Shown here in pieces: positions 1 through 6,945 of a stretch of 25,564 nucleotides of DNA. The position numbers and the translations under genes are program-made. Numbering within the stretch: position 1 is the stretch's first letter; each line of letters begins with the position of its first letter. The notes below the pieces were generated by a model. It was not told where the DNA came from. It was given only the letters and a program-made list of their open reading frames with translations, and did no database searches. Where the stretch lies: the NCBI GenBank assembly GCA_016840465.1, contig JAEOSH010000027.1, forward strand, positions 1-25,564. Direction: 5' to 3'. Source of the stretch: Candidatus Baldrarchaeum yapensis (GTDB lineage: Archaea; Asgardarchaeota; Baldrarchaeia; Baldrarchaeales; Baldrarchaeaceae).

Positions 1-467
1 TCCCGCACCGCCAAAAGGGCCTCCACTTCAAGGTTCACTTCCTATACGACATACTATCCGACCCCGTAATAGCCGCAACCCCCCGGCTCCACCGCAGACT
101 ACCAGGGCTACCGGAAACTCCTGCACTCGGTCCCCGAAAAATCCGTCGTGCTCGCAGACTCGGCGTACTTCGGAAGGAGCAACTTCGAAAAAACACTGGA
201 GAGGGATGCACTCCTCCTCGCAAAACCCAGAAGGCCGCCCCGCCGGGGAAGGCGGTGGGGCTGAGCTGCAAAGTACGAGGGGTTTTCGAGGCGCTCAGGC
301 ACCTCTACCGCCACAGAGGCGAGGGAGGGCGCTTCTGCTCGAGGCTAAAGGCGAGGCTTAGGAGGTCGCTGAGGTACACGCTCGTTGAGAGCGCGGACGC
401 CTTCGTGAAGTGGCTATCACTCGCGATGAATAGAGAGCGGGTCGCCGTTGGGAAGATGGACGCGTGA
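1..467 (+). mobile_element. Degenerate DDE transposase relic (IS4/IS5-like superfamily), 5' end cut by the window
   Basis: The plus strand encodes transposase-like protein in pieces. Frame 3 at the start gives GLHFKVHFLYDILSDPVIA. From about position 97 the sense continues in frame 1 with DYQGYRKLLHSVPEKS and then VVLADSAYFGRSNFEKTLE, where LADSAYFG resembles the second catalytic Asp region of DDE transposases. From about 255 it returns to frame 3 (LYRHRGE, then SLRYTLVESADAFVKWLSLA) and ends at TGA 465-467. Two frameshifts therefore separate three stretches of one protein, so it cannot be active as it stands. The segment is clearly more GC-rich than the host genes to its right. The beginning lies outside the window and I could not define terminal repeats. 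The exact family is uncertain; the transposase reading is an inference from residue patterns. Confidence 0.6.
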
Positions 468-1189
468 CCCGGAATCCGATGAGGCCCAAAGGGGGCAGAG
501 ACGGCTAGCGACGTGCGTACCAGCGACCGATGCCCCGGGCCGATGCCTGGCCGTAAGTGTTTATGATGAAATTATTTATGAAACAGCCTCATATGTCTGA
601 ATAAGTTCATATATCGTCCTTCACGTCAAAGAAGTCGAGAAAAATTCCAGTACTTCTGCATATTGCGCCTGAGGCCATACTGACGTAACCTGCGGCATGG
701 AATAAGGGAAATAGCAATAATCCCGTATTATTTTCTGTAAGTTCTATTCTCTTCGCGGATAATTGAGCATTTAAGAGAACTCCCCGATGTGTATACATTA
801 CCTCTTTAGGTCTACCAGTAGTTCTACCAGTAAACATCAAAGCAACGATGTCATCTGGATCTGCCTTATAAGATGTGTGATCCATGGATCCACGTGCAAT
901 AAACTCTTCAAAGACCATGAAATTCTTCGTACGGTCCTTGTTGGGAACTTTATCTCCATCTACCACGATTACTTTCTCGATGAATGTCAGATCCTTGATT
1001 ATATTCCTCTACTTGTCCATTCCAGCGGAGAGAACGGATAAATATTGTAAACAGCACCCTTGGTTTGCTGTTTTTGAGAGCGTACCTGAGTTCCCTTGCC
1101 TTATATAGGAAGTTCACGGGAATCACGATTCCACCACATTTGTTTATTCCCGTTATGATGATCAGCATTTCCTTCACGTTCGGCATGAA

Positions 1190-1197
1190 CACCGCAA
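1190..1197. repeat. Left target-site duplication (CACCGCAA)
   Basis: The eight bases immediately outside the left terminal repeat. They match CGCCGCAA at 2000-2007 with one mismatch. On the minus strand they encode part of the ligase residues Ile-Ala-Val in the rejoined frame. Confidence 0.75.
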
Positions 1198-1220
1198 CGC
1201 TCTTGGCTCTAAGCTACATG
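1198..1220. repeat. Left terminal inverted repeat of the IS1595-like element
   Basis: Matches the reverse complement of 1977-1999 at 20 of 23 positions; it begins CGCTCTTGGCTCTAAGC. The base identity stops exactly where the 8-bp target duplication begins. Confidence 0.8.
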
Positions 1221-1234
1221 TTTTTATGACACGT

Positions 1235-1983
1235 CCAACGGTACCGCTGTAAAAAATGCGGAAGATAATTCAACGACCTCACAGGAACGCCATTCGCCTG
1301 AATAGAACTGCCGCCCAGCGAGGTACTCACCATCGCATACCTCTACTTCAATCTGGGGATGAGACAGCTCGCAATAGCTAGAGAGACGGGAAGAAGCAAA
1401 AAGGCCGTCCAGCGCACGGTCAAGCTCTTCGGAAAAGCAATGGAGGCCTGGTTTCGCATCTTTGAAGCTAAAGGGCGAAGTCGAGGCCGATGAGGCGTAC
1501 ATGCCGTTCGGCAATAAGGTCAAGAAGCAAATAAAGCCCAAAAGGCGCGGAGGGGCAGGCGCAGAGGCCGATGCACCGAGCAGAAAAGGCTCTTCTTCGC
1601 ACTGGTCGAGCGCGGCTCCCGAAAAACTCTCTACCTGGCTGAGAGAAACGCGAACAGCAGGACGTGGCCGCAGTCCTGCTCAGGCGCGTCTAGCCCGGTA
1701 GCGTTGTATACACCGACGATTTTCGCGGTTACAGGCGCATAAACTGGCTCGGCTACAAGCATTTCCGTGTCAGACATTCTAGGCGTGTTTACGCGGTCGG
1801 GCCCGTGCATGTAAACAATGCCGAGAGCAGGAATTGGCATCTTAGGGCTTTTATGTTTTTAAGCGCGGGGTTAATCTGTCCTGCCAAGATTCTATGCTGC
1901 CGCGGCCTCGGCCTTCGTAAGGCTTTATGCCGAGGGCGCGCTACAAGCATGCCATTGGCTACTGGAGGTGGTCCACCGTGTAG
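1235..1983 (+). pseudogene. ISXO2-like (IS1595 family) transposase pseudogene
   Basis: The sense strand reads YRCKKCGR, stop, FNDLTGTPFA, stop, then LPPSEVLTIAYLYFNLGMRQ and LAIARETGRSKKAVQRTVKL. After a frameshift it gives KLKGEVEADEAYMPFGNKVK, and after more shifts VYTDDFRGYRRINWLGYKHF, then VHVNNAESRNWHLRAFMF, KRGVN and FYAAAASAFVRLYAEGALQA with a stop at 1981-1983. The catalytic pattern is visible: the first Asp in EADEAY, the second in YTDDF, and the HVNNAE...W region typical of ISXO2-like transposases. Only the second CxxC of the usual N-terminal zinc ribbon remains, so the 5' end is deleted as well. At least two stops and several frameshifts make it inactive. Confidence 0.75.
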
Positions 1984-1999
1984 CTTAGGGCTAAGAGCG
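1977..1999. repeat. Right terminal inverted repeat of the IS1595-like element
   Basis: Its reverse complement begins CGCTCTTAGCCCTAAGC, pairing with the left end with three mismatches. It overlaps the transposase stop codon at 1981-1983, a normal arrangement for a compact insertion sequence. Confidence 0.8.
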
Positions 2000-2007
2000 C
2001 GCCGCAA
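2000..2007. repeat. Right target-site duplication (CGCCGCAA)
   Basis: The eight bases immediately outside the right terminal repeat, the partner of 1190-1197. Eight bases is the duplication length known for IS1595-family insertions. Confidence 0.75.
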
Positions 2008-2162
2008 TTCCATCCTTAGGCTCTATATACTCTGATAGTGCATTACCGACTCCATTGGATAGAAGATACAGTCCTTAAATGTCAGTTCATGTCTCTCCTT
2101 TCTTGGCAAAAGCCTCTGCGATATCATACAGAGTTTATTTGGCACTTCTTTTGCGTTAGCAT

Positions 2163-2577
2163 CGACGATCTCAGACAAAAATGGCGATAATGATAATGAA
2201 CGACTCTGGAGACATACGTTGTGAGAGGCAATATTTTAATTAGTGAGATAGCTCGTCGAAACGTTCTCAAATTACGTCACAAGTCAGAAGTTCGATGAGG
2301 TAGATGTCGAACACCTAGGGAATGTTGCGAGGATATCGTTTGAGTTGAAGATCGTATGTTCTGCTACGAATAAATACACATAATCAATTCCACAGATTTT
2401 CATGCGCAATGCGTTTGCGAGCGCAATAGGAACATTCTGTGAACGGTTAAAATAAAATCGATATTATAAGGCATAATGCGTAGCGGGTTCGGTGCTAGGC
2501 ACGAGGGGCCCTGCATTGTGAATTATACTCAAAATAGAAGTGTGATAATTCCAGATAATATTATAATGTTATTTAAC
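2163..2577. other. Non-coding stretch with a possible decayed ORF fragment
   Basis: No intact gene was found. On the plus strand about 2249-2380 stays open for some 44 codons (including SNYVTSQKFDEVDVEHLGNV and ISFELKIVCSATNKYT before TAA). Shorter protein-like pieces in other frames lie just upstream (TYVVRGNILISEIARRNV). This could be a dead gene but matches nothing I recognise. A small GC-rich patch at 2478-2514 stands out from AT-rich surroundings. The right part is the 3' flank of the minus-strand PhoU gene. Confidence 0.3.
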
Positions 2578-3618
2578 TTACTCCCTTATAACCGCGGCGT
2601 CTGATGCCAGCAGAATCGTGTTGTCAGCGACTGCGATCACGTGGCCTGCCGCTCTTCTCAGGTTATAGAGCAAATTCAGTAATTTTACTATTGGTTCACC
2701 CTTGAGGTCACTTTCTGTTATCTTCAGGAGTATTTCATCATACATTCTTCTCACATCGACCATTAATTTCATTGCCTCGACCGCTGAGTGAAAGTCCTTG
2801 TTATTGAAAGCCTCGGTTGCCAGTTTGTGCATCTTCAGTATGACTTCAGTCATTCTGCATATCAGACTCATTGTGTCCTCTAATTCTGGTGATGCCTTAT
2901 CGAAGGGGAATTCTGCTAGGGCTTTTGCACACATTGCTATGTGGTACGCCAATCTTGTGAGATCTCGAGAGGATACCGCATCGAGGATAATCTCTTCCGC
3001 GGAGTCTATTCCCATTTCTGCCGAAATTGCGCGGTGCTTTGAAATTATTATGGCTTCTCTCACTATTAATCTGTAAAATCTCAGAGCTTCATCATATCTG
3101 TTCGCTATATCTCTTGCGAGTTCCTTGTCACGACTTCTTAAGGCATTTATTAGATCTTCGTGCATAGAGAGAACCAATGAGAAGAAATTTGCAAGGACGG
3201 ATCTAAATGGAAGTCTCTTAGGGTCAAGAACCACGTAGAGAGTCAATCTATCGGATAAATCCTCCATGACTTCGACGCCTATGAGGTTGGGCAGTGTTGA
3301 CTTTATACTACTTTTTAGGTCAGCACCTAAGGTCTTCCTTTTTGATGTTATTATGATTCTATCGACGCCACACATATAGTATCCTTGCATGTGCTTTTCA
3401 AGGGCGTGAACATCCGGGTAGTCTTCCACGTAAAGTATTGCAACTGCTCCGCCTATTTTCGGGGTCGGTGGATATATTACGACCGTGCCGGAGTCGTCCA
3501 TTGTGATAGTGACTCTATCTCCCTTCTTTAACCCCATTTTCTCAGACCATTTCTTTGGCAGGGTTATGATGAAGCTACCCGTGCGCGTCAGTTGTACTTT
3601 CCTAGATTCCATATGCAT
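2578..3618 (-). CDS. AbrB/SpoVT-domain and PhoU-domain regulator
   Basis: The N-terminus (MESRKVQLTRTGSFIITLPK, then KWSEKMGLKKGDRVTITMD) is a swapped-hairpin AbrB/MazE/SpoVT DNA-binding fold. The rest, in particular the last 180 or so residues, is helical and PhoU-like, with regularly spaced acidic and hydrophobic residues (EEIILDAVSSRDLTRLAYHI). Such fusions are common in archaea and are thought to link phosphate status to regulation; the target here is unknown. I chose the ATG at 3618 because GGGAGGT ends six bases upstream. ATGs at 3612 and 3651 are alternatives, the latter without a good ribosome site. The product is about 346 residues. It is monocistronic and divergent from the DUF35 gene. 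No phosphate transporter genes are in the window. Confidence 0.8.
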   Translation of the reverse strand: MHMESRKVQLTRTGSFIITLPKKWSEKMGLKKGDRVTITMDDSGTVVIYPPTPKIGGAVAILYVEDYPDVHALEKHMQGYYMCGVDRIIITSKRKTLGADLKSSIKSTLPNLIGVEVMEDLSDRLTLYVVLDPKRLPFRSVLANFFSLVLSMHEDLINALRSRDKELARDIANRYDEALRFYRLIVREAIIISKHRAISAEMGIDSAEEIILDAVSSRDLTRLAYHIAMCAKALAEFPFDKASPELEDTMSLICRMTEVILKMHKLATEAFNNKDFHSAVEAMKLMVDVRRMYDEILLKITESDLKGEPIVKLLNLLYNLRRAAGHVIAVADNTILLASDAAVIRE

Positions 3619-3944
3619 ATAAATACCTCCCATTAAAACCGTTTGGGACACAGATTATGGAATAACCTTAATATATTTAATGGATGAATGAGCAATGTAT
3701 AATATCGTACTATGCGATGCATCTATTCGATCTATACTGTTATTATATAACATCACATAAATTCGAATATTTTCGTGCAAGCACTGCAGAAACAAATACC
3801 AAGATACTTCTATGGGGGCATACTATCCCTGTTTTTTTACAACGAGGTCTCAGACTTCTCCACTGAGGAAACGATAATGATATGATATAGGACGTGAATC
3901 TGTGGAATAAAAAATAATGTAATTCACGTATACGGAGGGTCTTT
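3619..3944. promoter_or_regulatory. Divergent promoter region between the PhoU-like and DUF35 genes
   Basis: About 326 bp of AT-rich DNA with no convincing gene; short ORFs lack ribosome sites and recognisable content. For the minus-strand gene, TTAAATATATTAAGG (near 3668-3682) is a plausible TATA element. For the plus-strand gene, AT-rich TATA candidates lie at about 3879-3888 and 3905-3918, the second inside an inverted repeat listed separately. Transcription starts are not determinable from sequence alone. Confidence 0.45.
3892..3929. promoter_or_regulatory. Inverted repeat ACGTGAAT-N22-ATTCACGT, possible operator
   Basis: Perfect 8-bp arms at 3892-3899 and 3922-3929 enclose an AT-rich segment (AATAAAAAATAATG) that could be the TATA element of the DUF35 gene. 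The ribosome site follows five bases later. A repressor bound here could block promoter access. The function is an inference. Confidence 0.35.
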
Positions 3945-4394
3945 ATGTTTACAATGAACATAAGAGAATGGGAACGCGCTTATAGGGAGCAAGCAAGAAA
4001 TCTTGCGACGAAATTTTTTGAGAATTTGAAAAATGAGAAAATTTTGGGTGTTCGTTGTAAACATTGTGGCAAAATTTACATTCCACCATTTTCTGTGTGT
4101 TCATGTGGATCTAAAGATTTAGAGGAGGTGTTCGTCTCCGGAGAGGGGTATATAGAGACCTTTACCATTTGTTTTGAGAGAATGGAAGGATACCCGGAGC
4201 CTCCATTCATTCTGGCACTAATAAGGCTCGACAATTCAGAGGTTGTATTTCCTCACATTGTGATTGGTGTTGATTTATCCGATATAAACTCCGCAATCAG
4301 GATCGTGAGGGTTGGCGCTCGTGTCAGAGCGGTTTTTAAGAAGGAAAGGAAAGGAAGTCTGCTTGATATAGAGGGTTTTAGACTCATAGAGTAA
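3945..4394 (+). CDS. DUF35 (ChsH2-like) zinc-ribbon/OB-fold protein, acyl-CoA metabolism
   Basis: The 149-residue protein has the architecture of the DUF35 family: an N-terminal helix (NIREWERAYREQARNLATKF), a rubredoxin-like zinc ribbon with Cys38, Cys41, Cys52 and Cys54 (VRCKHCGKIYIPP...CSCG), then an OB fold (GEGYIETFTICFERMEGYPE ... VGARVRAVF). In archaea these proteins form complexes with thiolases and HMG-CoA synthase and are thought to bring CoA substrates between active sites. No thiolase gene is present here, so its partner must lie elsewhere. ATG 3945 is preceded by GGAGGG at a five-base spacing, a strong start. The neighbouring dehydrogenase, hydratase and dead ligase support a role in acyl-CoA turnover. 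Its transcription unit may be separate from the dehydrogenase, 165 bp downstream. Confidence 0.85.
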   Translation: MFTMNIREWERAYREQARNLATKFFENLKNEKILGVRCKHCGKIYIPPFSVCSCGSKDLEEVFVSGEGYIETFTICFERMEGYPEPPFILALIRLDNSEVVFPHIVIGVDLSDINSAIRIVRVGARVRAVFKKERKGSLLDIEGFRLIE

Positions 4395-4480
4395 GAGGAG
4401 GAATAACTCTTTGAATTTCACATGGGGATCGAGGAGCCATTTACATTATGTTATTACTTGCCATTAAGGCACCTTGCTGG

Positions 4481-4512
4481 ATGTGAGAACTGCCGAGAAG
4501 CCCGTCTCACAT
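4481..4512. promoter_or_regulatory. Inverted repeat ATGTGAGA-N16-TCTCACAT, possible operator or hairpin
   Basis: Perfect 8-bp arms at 4481-4488 and 4505-4512, about 50 bp ahead of the dehydrogenase start and just upstream of its probable TATA region (TTCTTTTTAGG, 4515-4526). It could be a transcription-factor site. Because a T-rich run follows, it could also act as a terminator-like hairpin for the DUF35 transcript. Sequence alone does not decide. Confidence 0.35.
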
Positions 4513-4559
4513 AATTCTTTTTAGGGATTTTAGGATATACTCTACATGGAGGGGATGTT

Positions 4560-5780
4560 ATGAAGGTGGAAGATATCAAGACAATCGCGGTGCTTGGCGC
4601 TGGTGTTATGGGTCACGGAATCGCGCAAGTATGTGCGATGGCGGGATACGAGGTCTATATGAGAGACATCAAACAGGAGTTTCTCGATAATGCCATGCAG
4701 AAAATCAAATGGAGTCTTGGAAAGTTTGTCGAGAAAAAGAAAATAACGGAGGATGCTGCTAAGCAGACCTTAGATAGGCTTCACACGACAATTGATTTAA
4801 AAGAGGCGGTGTCAAATGCAGACTTCGTGATAGAGGCTGTTCCGGAGAAGCTAGACCTCAAGAAGCAGGTTTTCAAGGAGGTTGACGAGTTATCACCATC
4901 GCATGCAATATTAGCAACGAACACGAGTTCCTTACCTATCACTGAAATAGCAGAGGCCACCAAAAGGCCCAATAAAGTTGTAGGTATGCACTTTTTCAAC
5001 CCGCCTCAAATAATGGCGCTTGTTGAAGTGATAAGGGGAGAGAAGACTGACGATGAGACCGTACAGGTAACTGTGGATCTTGCGAAGAAACTCGGTAAGG
5101 AGCCCGTGATTTGTAGCAAGGATGTACCAGGTTTCATCGCAAATAGAGTCATGCTATCTCCGTTGAACTTCGTTGCATGGCTTGTTTCGGAAGGTGTGTA
5201 TACGAAGGAAGAGGTAGATTCAGCCGCATACTTCAAGAGCGGGCAGAGAATGGGCATTTTCGGATTGCTCGACTTCGTTGGAATAGACACTGCATATTAC
5301 GTCCTTAAATTCATGGAGGAGAGAGAGCCTCCCTTCAAGGTTGCACCGATTATCGAGGAGAGAGTAAAGGCCGGGGAGTTGGGAGTAAAGACTGGTAAGG
5401 GCTTCTATGAATATCCCGATAAGATGTGGAAGGTTCCATCGAGTTGGAAGAAGGAACTAGCGAATAAGTTTAACCCGCTCTGGCCGACTCTTGTTGCAAT
5501 TAACAGAGCTGCGGAACTCGTGGCATTAGGAATTGCAACACCAGAGGACGTCGACAAGGCTGTAAGGCTAGGATTCAACATACCCATTGGGGTATTACAA
5601 CTTGCTGATCAGATGGGTATCGACACAGTTGTTAAGAACCTAGAGGATTTAGCACAAAAGTTTGGCCACATTGATGCATTGAAGCAGTTGCTGGAGCCTC
5701 ACCCATTATTGAAGGAAATGGTGAGCAAGGGCGAGCTTGGTCGCAAGAGCGGCAAAGGTTTCTATACCTACAAGAAATGA
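4560..5780 (+). CDS. 3-hydroxyacyl-CoA dehydrogenase
   Basis: Oxidises (S)-3-hydroxyacyl-CoA to 3-ketoacyl-CoA with NAD+, the third step of beta-oxidation, or runs in reverse in biosynthesis. The 406 residues comprise a Rossmann NAD domain (GAGVMG at 13-18), the active-site segment with His144 and Glu156 (GMHFFNPPQIMALVEVI; the His-Glu spacing of 12 matches the known dyad), and two copies of the C-terminal helical domain (GVKTGKGFYEYP near 280 and GRKSGKGFYTYKK at the end). The duplicated C-domain gives the long form seen in FadB-like proteins and archaeal crotonyl-CoA hydratase/dehydrogenase fusions, but without the hydratase half. ATG 4560 follows GGAGGGG at five bases. It converges on the hydratase gene with nine bases between stops. 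Family assignment is firm; chain length specificity cannot be read. Confidence 0.93.
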   Translation: MKVEDIKTIAVLGAGVMGHGIAQVCAMAGYEVYMRDIKQEFLDNAMQKIKWSLGKFVEKKKITEDAAKQTLDRLHTTIDLKEAVSNADFVIEAVPEKLDLKKQVFKEVDELSPSHAILATNTSSLPITEIAEATKRPNKVVGMHFFNPPQIMALVEVIRGEKTDDETVQVTVDLAKKLGKEPVICSKDVPGFIANRVMLSPLNFVAWLVSEGVYTKEEVDSAAYFKSGQRMGIFGLLDFVGIDTAYYVLKFMEEREPPFKVAPIIEERVKAGELGVKTGKGFYEYPDKMWKVPSSWKKELANKFNPLWPTLVAINRAAELVALGIATPEDVDKAVRLGFNIPIGVLQLADQMGIDTVVKNLEDLAQKFGHIDALKQLLEPHPLLKEMVSKGELGRKSGKGFYTYKK

Positions 5781-5789
5781 CAACCGTAT

Positions 5790-6593
5790 TTATCCCGACT
5801 GCTTTGCCTTTCTTTTCTTTTGTTCTTCTAAGAATTTCATCACATACTTTATTTGGTCTTCGGCAAGTATGCAGACATTTTGAATGTATGCAGTGTAATC
5901 CAGTAAACTTTCCATACTCAGATCAAATGCGCGGTTGAGAATTCTCTTTGCAAGACCGATAGCCTTCAGGCTGCCCTTAAGGAATTCTCGTGCCATGCCC
6001 TCCGCAGCTTCCATTAATTTTTCTTCAGAAACAACCATATTCACTAATCCTATTCTTTCCGCCTCGCGAGCATCTATTATTTTTCCCGTAAACACAAGTT
6101 CTTTTGCCTTTCCGAGACCAACTATGCGAGGAAGTCTCTGGGCTCCTCCAAGGTCGGGCACAAGACCGAACCTGACCTCGGGAAGTCCCATTTTAGTGCC
6201 TTCTGCGGCTATCCTGATATCACATGCGAGAGCAAGTTCTAGCCCTCCACCGAGGGCGTATCCGTGAATTGCGGCAATAGTTGGCATTTCTATTAACTCT
6301 AAAAGGTTAAACGCCTCTTGTGCATTTTTTATGAACACTCTAAGTTGCTCCGATGATATTGATGACATTTTCGCGGCAAACGATATATCGATGCCGGAAC
6401 AAAAGGCGCGACCCGCACCTGTCAGTATTATTACTCCTGGTTCTCCCCTTTCGTAAATGGCCTCTAATACCCTTTTTAGGTCTCTTATTAGCTCGTCATT
6501 TATAGCGTTAAGGACTTCAGGCCTGTTTAATATAACCTTCCAAATGTTGTCCCGTTTTTGAGCAATAACGGTTTTTGCTTTTATCTCGGACAT
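5790..6593 (-). CDS. Enoyl-CoA hydratase (crotonase family)
   Basis: Adds water to trans-2-enoyl-CoA, forming 3-hydroxyacyl-CoA, the substrate of the adjacent dehydrogenase. The 267-residue protein has the crotonase oxyanion-hole segments (GAGRAFCSGIDIS, residues 59-71, and AAIHGYALGGGLELALACD near 107-124). Glu119 and Glu139 are 20 apart, corresponding to the two catalytic glutamates of true hydratases, so hydratase is favoured over an isomerase or another crotonase. PDLGGAQRLPR is the usual downstream motif. The C-terminus is Lys-rich (EEQKKRKAKQSG). ATG 6593 is the natural family start; GGGG lies about ten bases upstream, a weaker site than those of its neighbours. The gene is convergent with the dehydrogenase and so needs its own promoter in 6594-6945. 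Confidence 0.92.
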   Translation of the reverse strand: MSEIKAKTVIAQKRDNIWKVILNRPEVLNAINDELIRDLKRVLEAIYERGEPGVIILTGAGRAFCSGIDISFAAKMSSISSEQLRVFIKNAQEAFNLLELIEMPTIAAIHGYALGGGLELALACDIRIAAEGTKMGLPEVRFGLVPDLGGAQRLPRIVGLGKAKELVFTGKIIDAREAERIGLVNMVVSEEKLMEAAEGMAREFLKGSLKAIGLAKRILNRAFDLSMESLLDYTAYIQNVCILAEDQIKYVMKFLEEQKKRKAKQSG

Positions 6594-6945
6594 GAGATCG
6601 ACCCCAACATGCCTCTAATAACCGATTTCCTCCGACATCGTATAAGGATTCTGCAAATTTTGAAGTAAAAAGAAAGACCGACTGTTATACGATTATTACC
6701 AATAACTTGCGTCGATTTGTCGCTAATTTCAGAAATCTTTATTTTTCTAAAACCAGTAACATGGACCATTTAATGATGCGAGTTTCGCGATCAAAAGTTT
6801 CACGACGGCTACCTTCACGGTGACAATATTCTCGTTTTTATGCCAGCGGACTTCGATCTCTCTAACTGTTAATAATGCAATCCCCTGATATTACGCGGTT
6901 AAAAAAGCGCACCTCCTGCATTTTTATTGAACGGTGATAGAATTG
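6594..6945. promoter_or_regulatory. Divergent intergenic region between hydratase and nurA operon
   Basis: About 350 bp without a convincing gene. For the hydratase, CCTTATACG (near 6637-6645 on the minus strand) is a possible TATA element. For the nurA operon, GGTTAAAAAAGCG (about 6897-6909) is a possible TATA element that would give a short leader carrying the GGTGAT ribosome site. Both are inferred from position and base composition only. Confidence 0.35.
6933..6938 (+). promoter_or_regulatory. Ribosome binding site GGTGAT that favours the ATG start of nurA
   Basis: GGTGAT matches the archaeal anti-Shine-Dalgarno and ends seven bases before ATG 6946. The upstream in-frame GTG at 6934 lies within this site and is therefore an unlikely start. 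Confidence 0.55.

Larger units (their letters stand above)
1198..1999 (+). mobile_element. IS1595-like insertion sequence, complete ends but decayed
   Basis: An 802-bp element bounded by imperfect 23-bp terminal inverted repeats (20 of 23 matching) and flanked by 8-bp target duplications that match at 7 of 8 positions. It contains one transposase pseudogene on the plus strand, whose stop lies inside the right repeat. It sits inside the acyl-CoA ligase pseudogene on the opposite strand. Eight-base target duplications and an ISXO2-like transposase are the known signature of the IS1595 family. The mutations in repeats, target duplications and reading frame show the insertion is old. Confidence 0.8.
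607..2162 (-). pseudogene. Acyl-CoA ligase (AMP-forming) pseudogene, split by an insertion element
   Basis: Read on the minus strand, the N-terminal part lies at 2162-2000 (LYDIAEAFAKKGE, ELTFKD, LYLLSNGVGNALSEYIEPKDG, with frameshifts and in-frame stops). It resumes beyond the inserted element at 1197 with AVFMPNVKEMLIIITGINKCG and GGIVIPVNFLYKARELRYAL, shifts frame near 1000, and runs through VIVVDGDKVPNKD to MFTGRTTGRPKEVMYTHRG. It stops at a TGA at 607-609. The last motif is the AMP-binding P-loop of the ANL superfamily, but the usual TGGTTGRPKGV is altered at two glycines (R and E). The C-terminal half of the usual 500-550 residues is missing. An intact enzyme would activate fatty or aryl acids to CoA thioesters, which fits the beta-oxidation genes nearby. 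The family call is confident; substrate is unknown. Confidence 0.85.

Noticed and set aside
2478-2514. GC-rich patch (GCGGGTTCGGTGCTAGGC...) reminiscent of archaeal SRP RNA or a tRNA T-arm
   Set aside because: The match is short, no closing helix or acceptor stem can be drawn, and neighbouring sequence is AT-rich with no continuation of either RNA.
3684-3866. 60-codon open frame between the PhoU-like and DUF35 genes
   Set aside because: No ribosome site, biased composition typical of AT-rich spacer, and it lies in the promoter region of two divergent genes.
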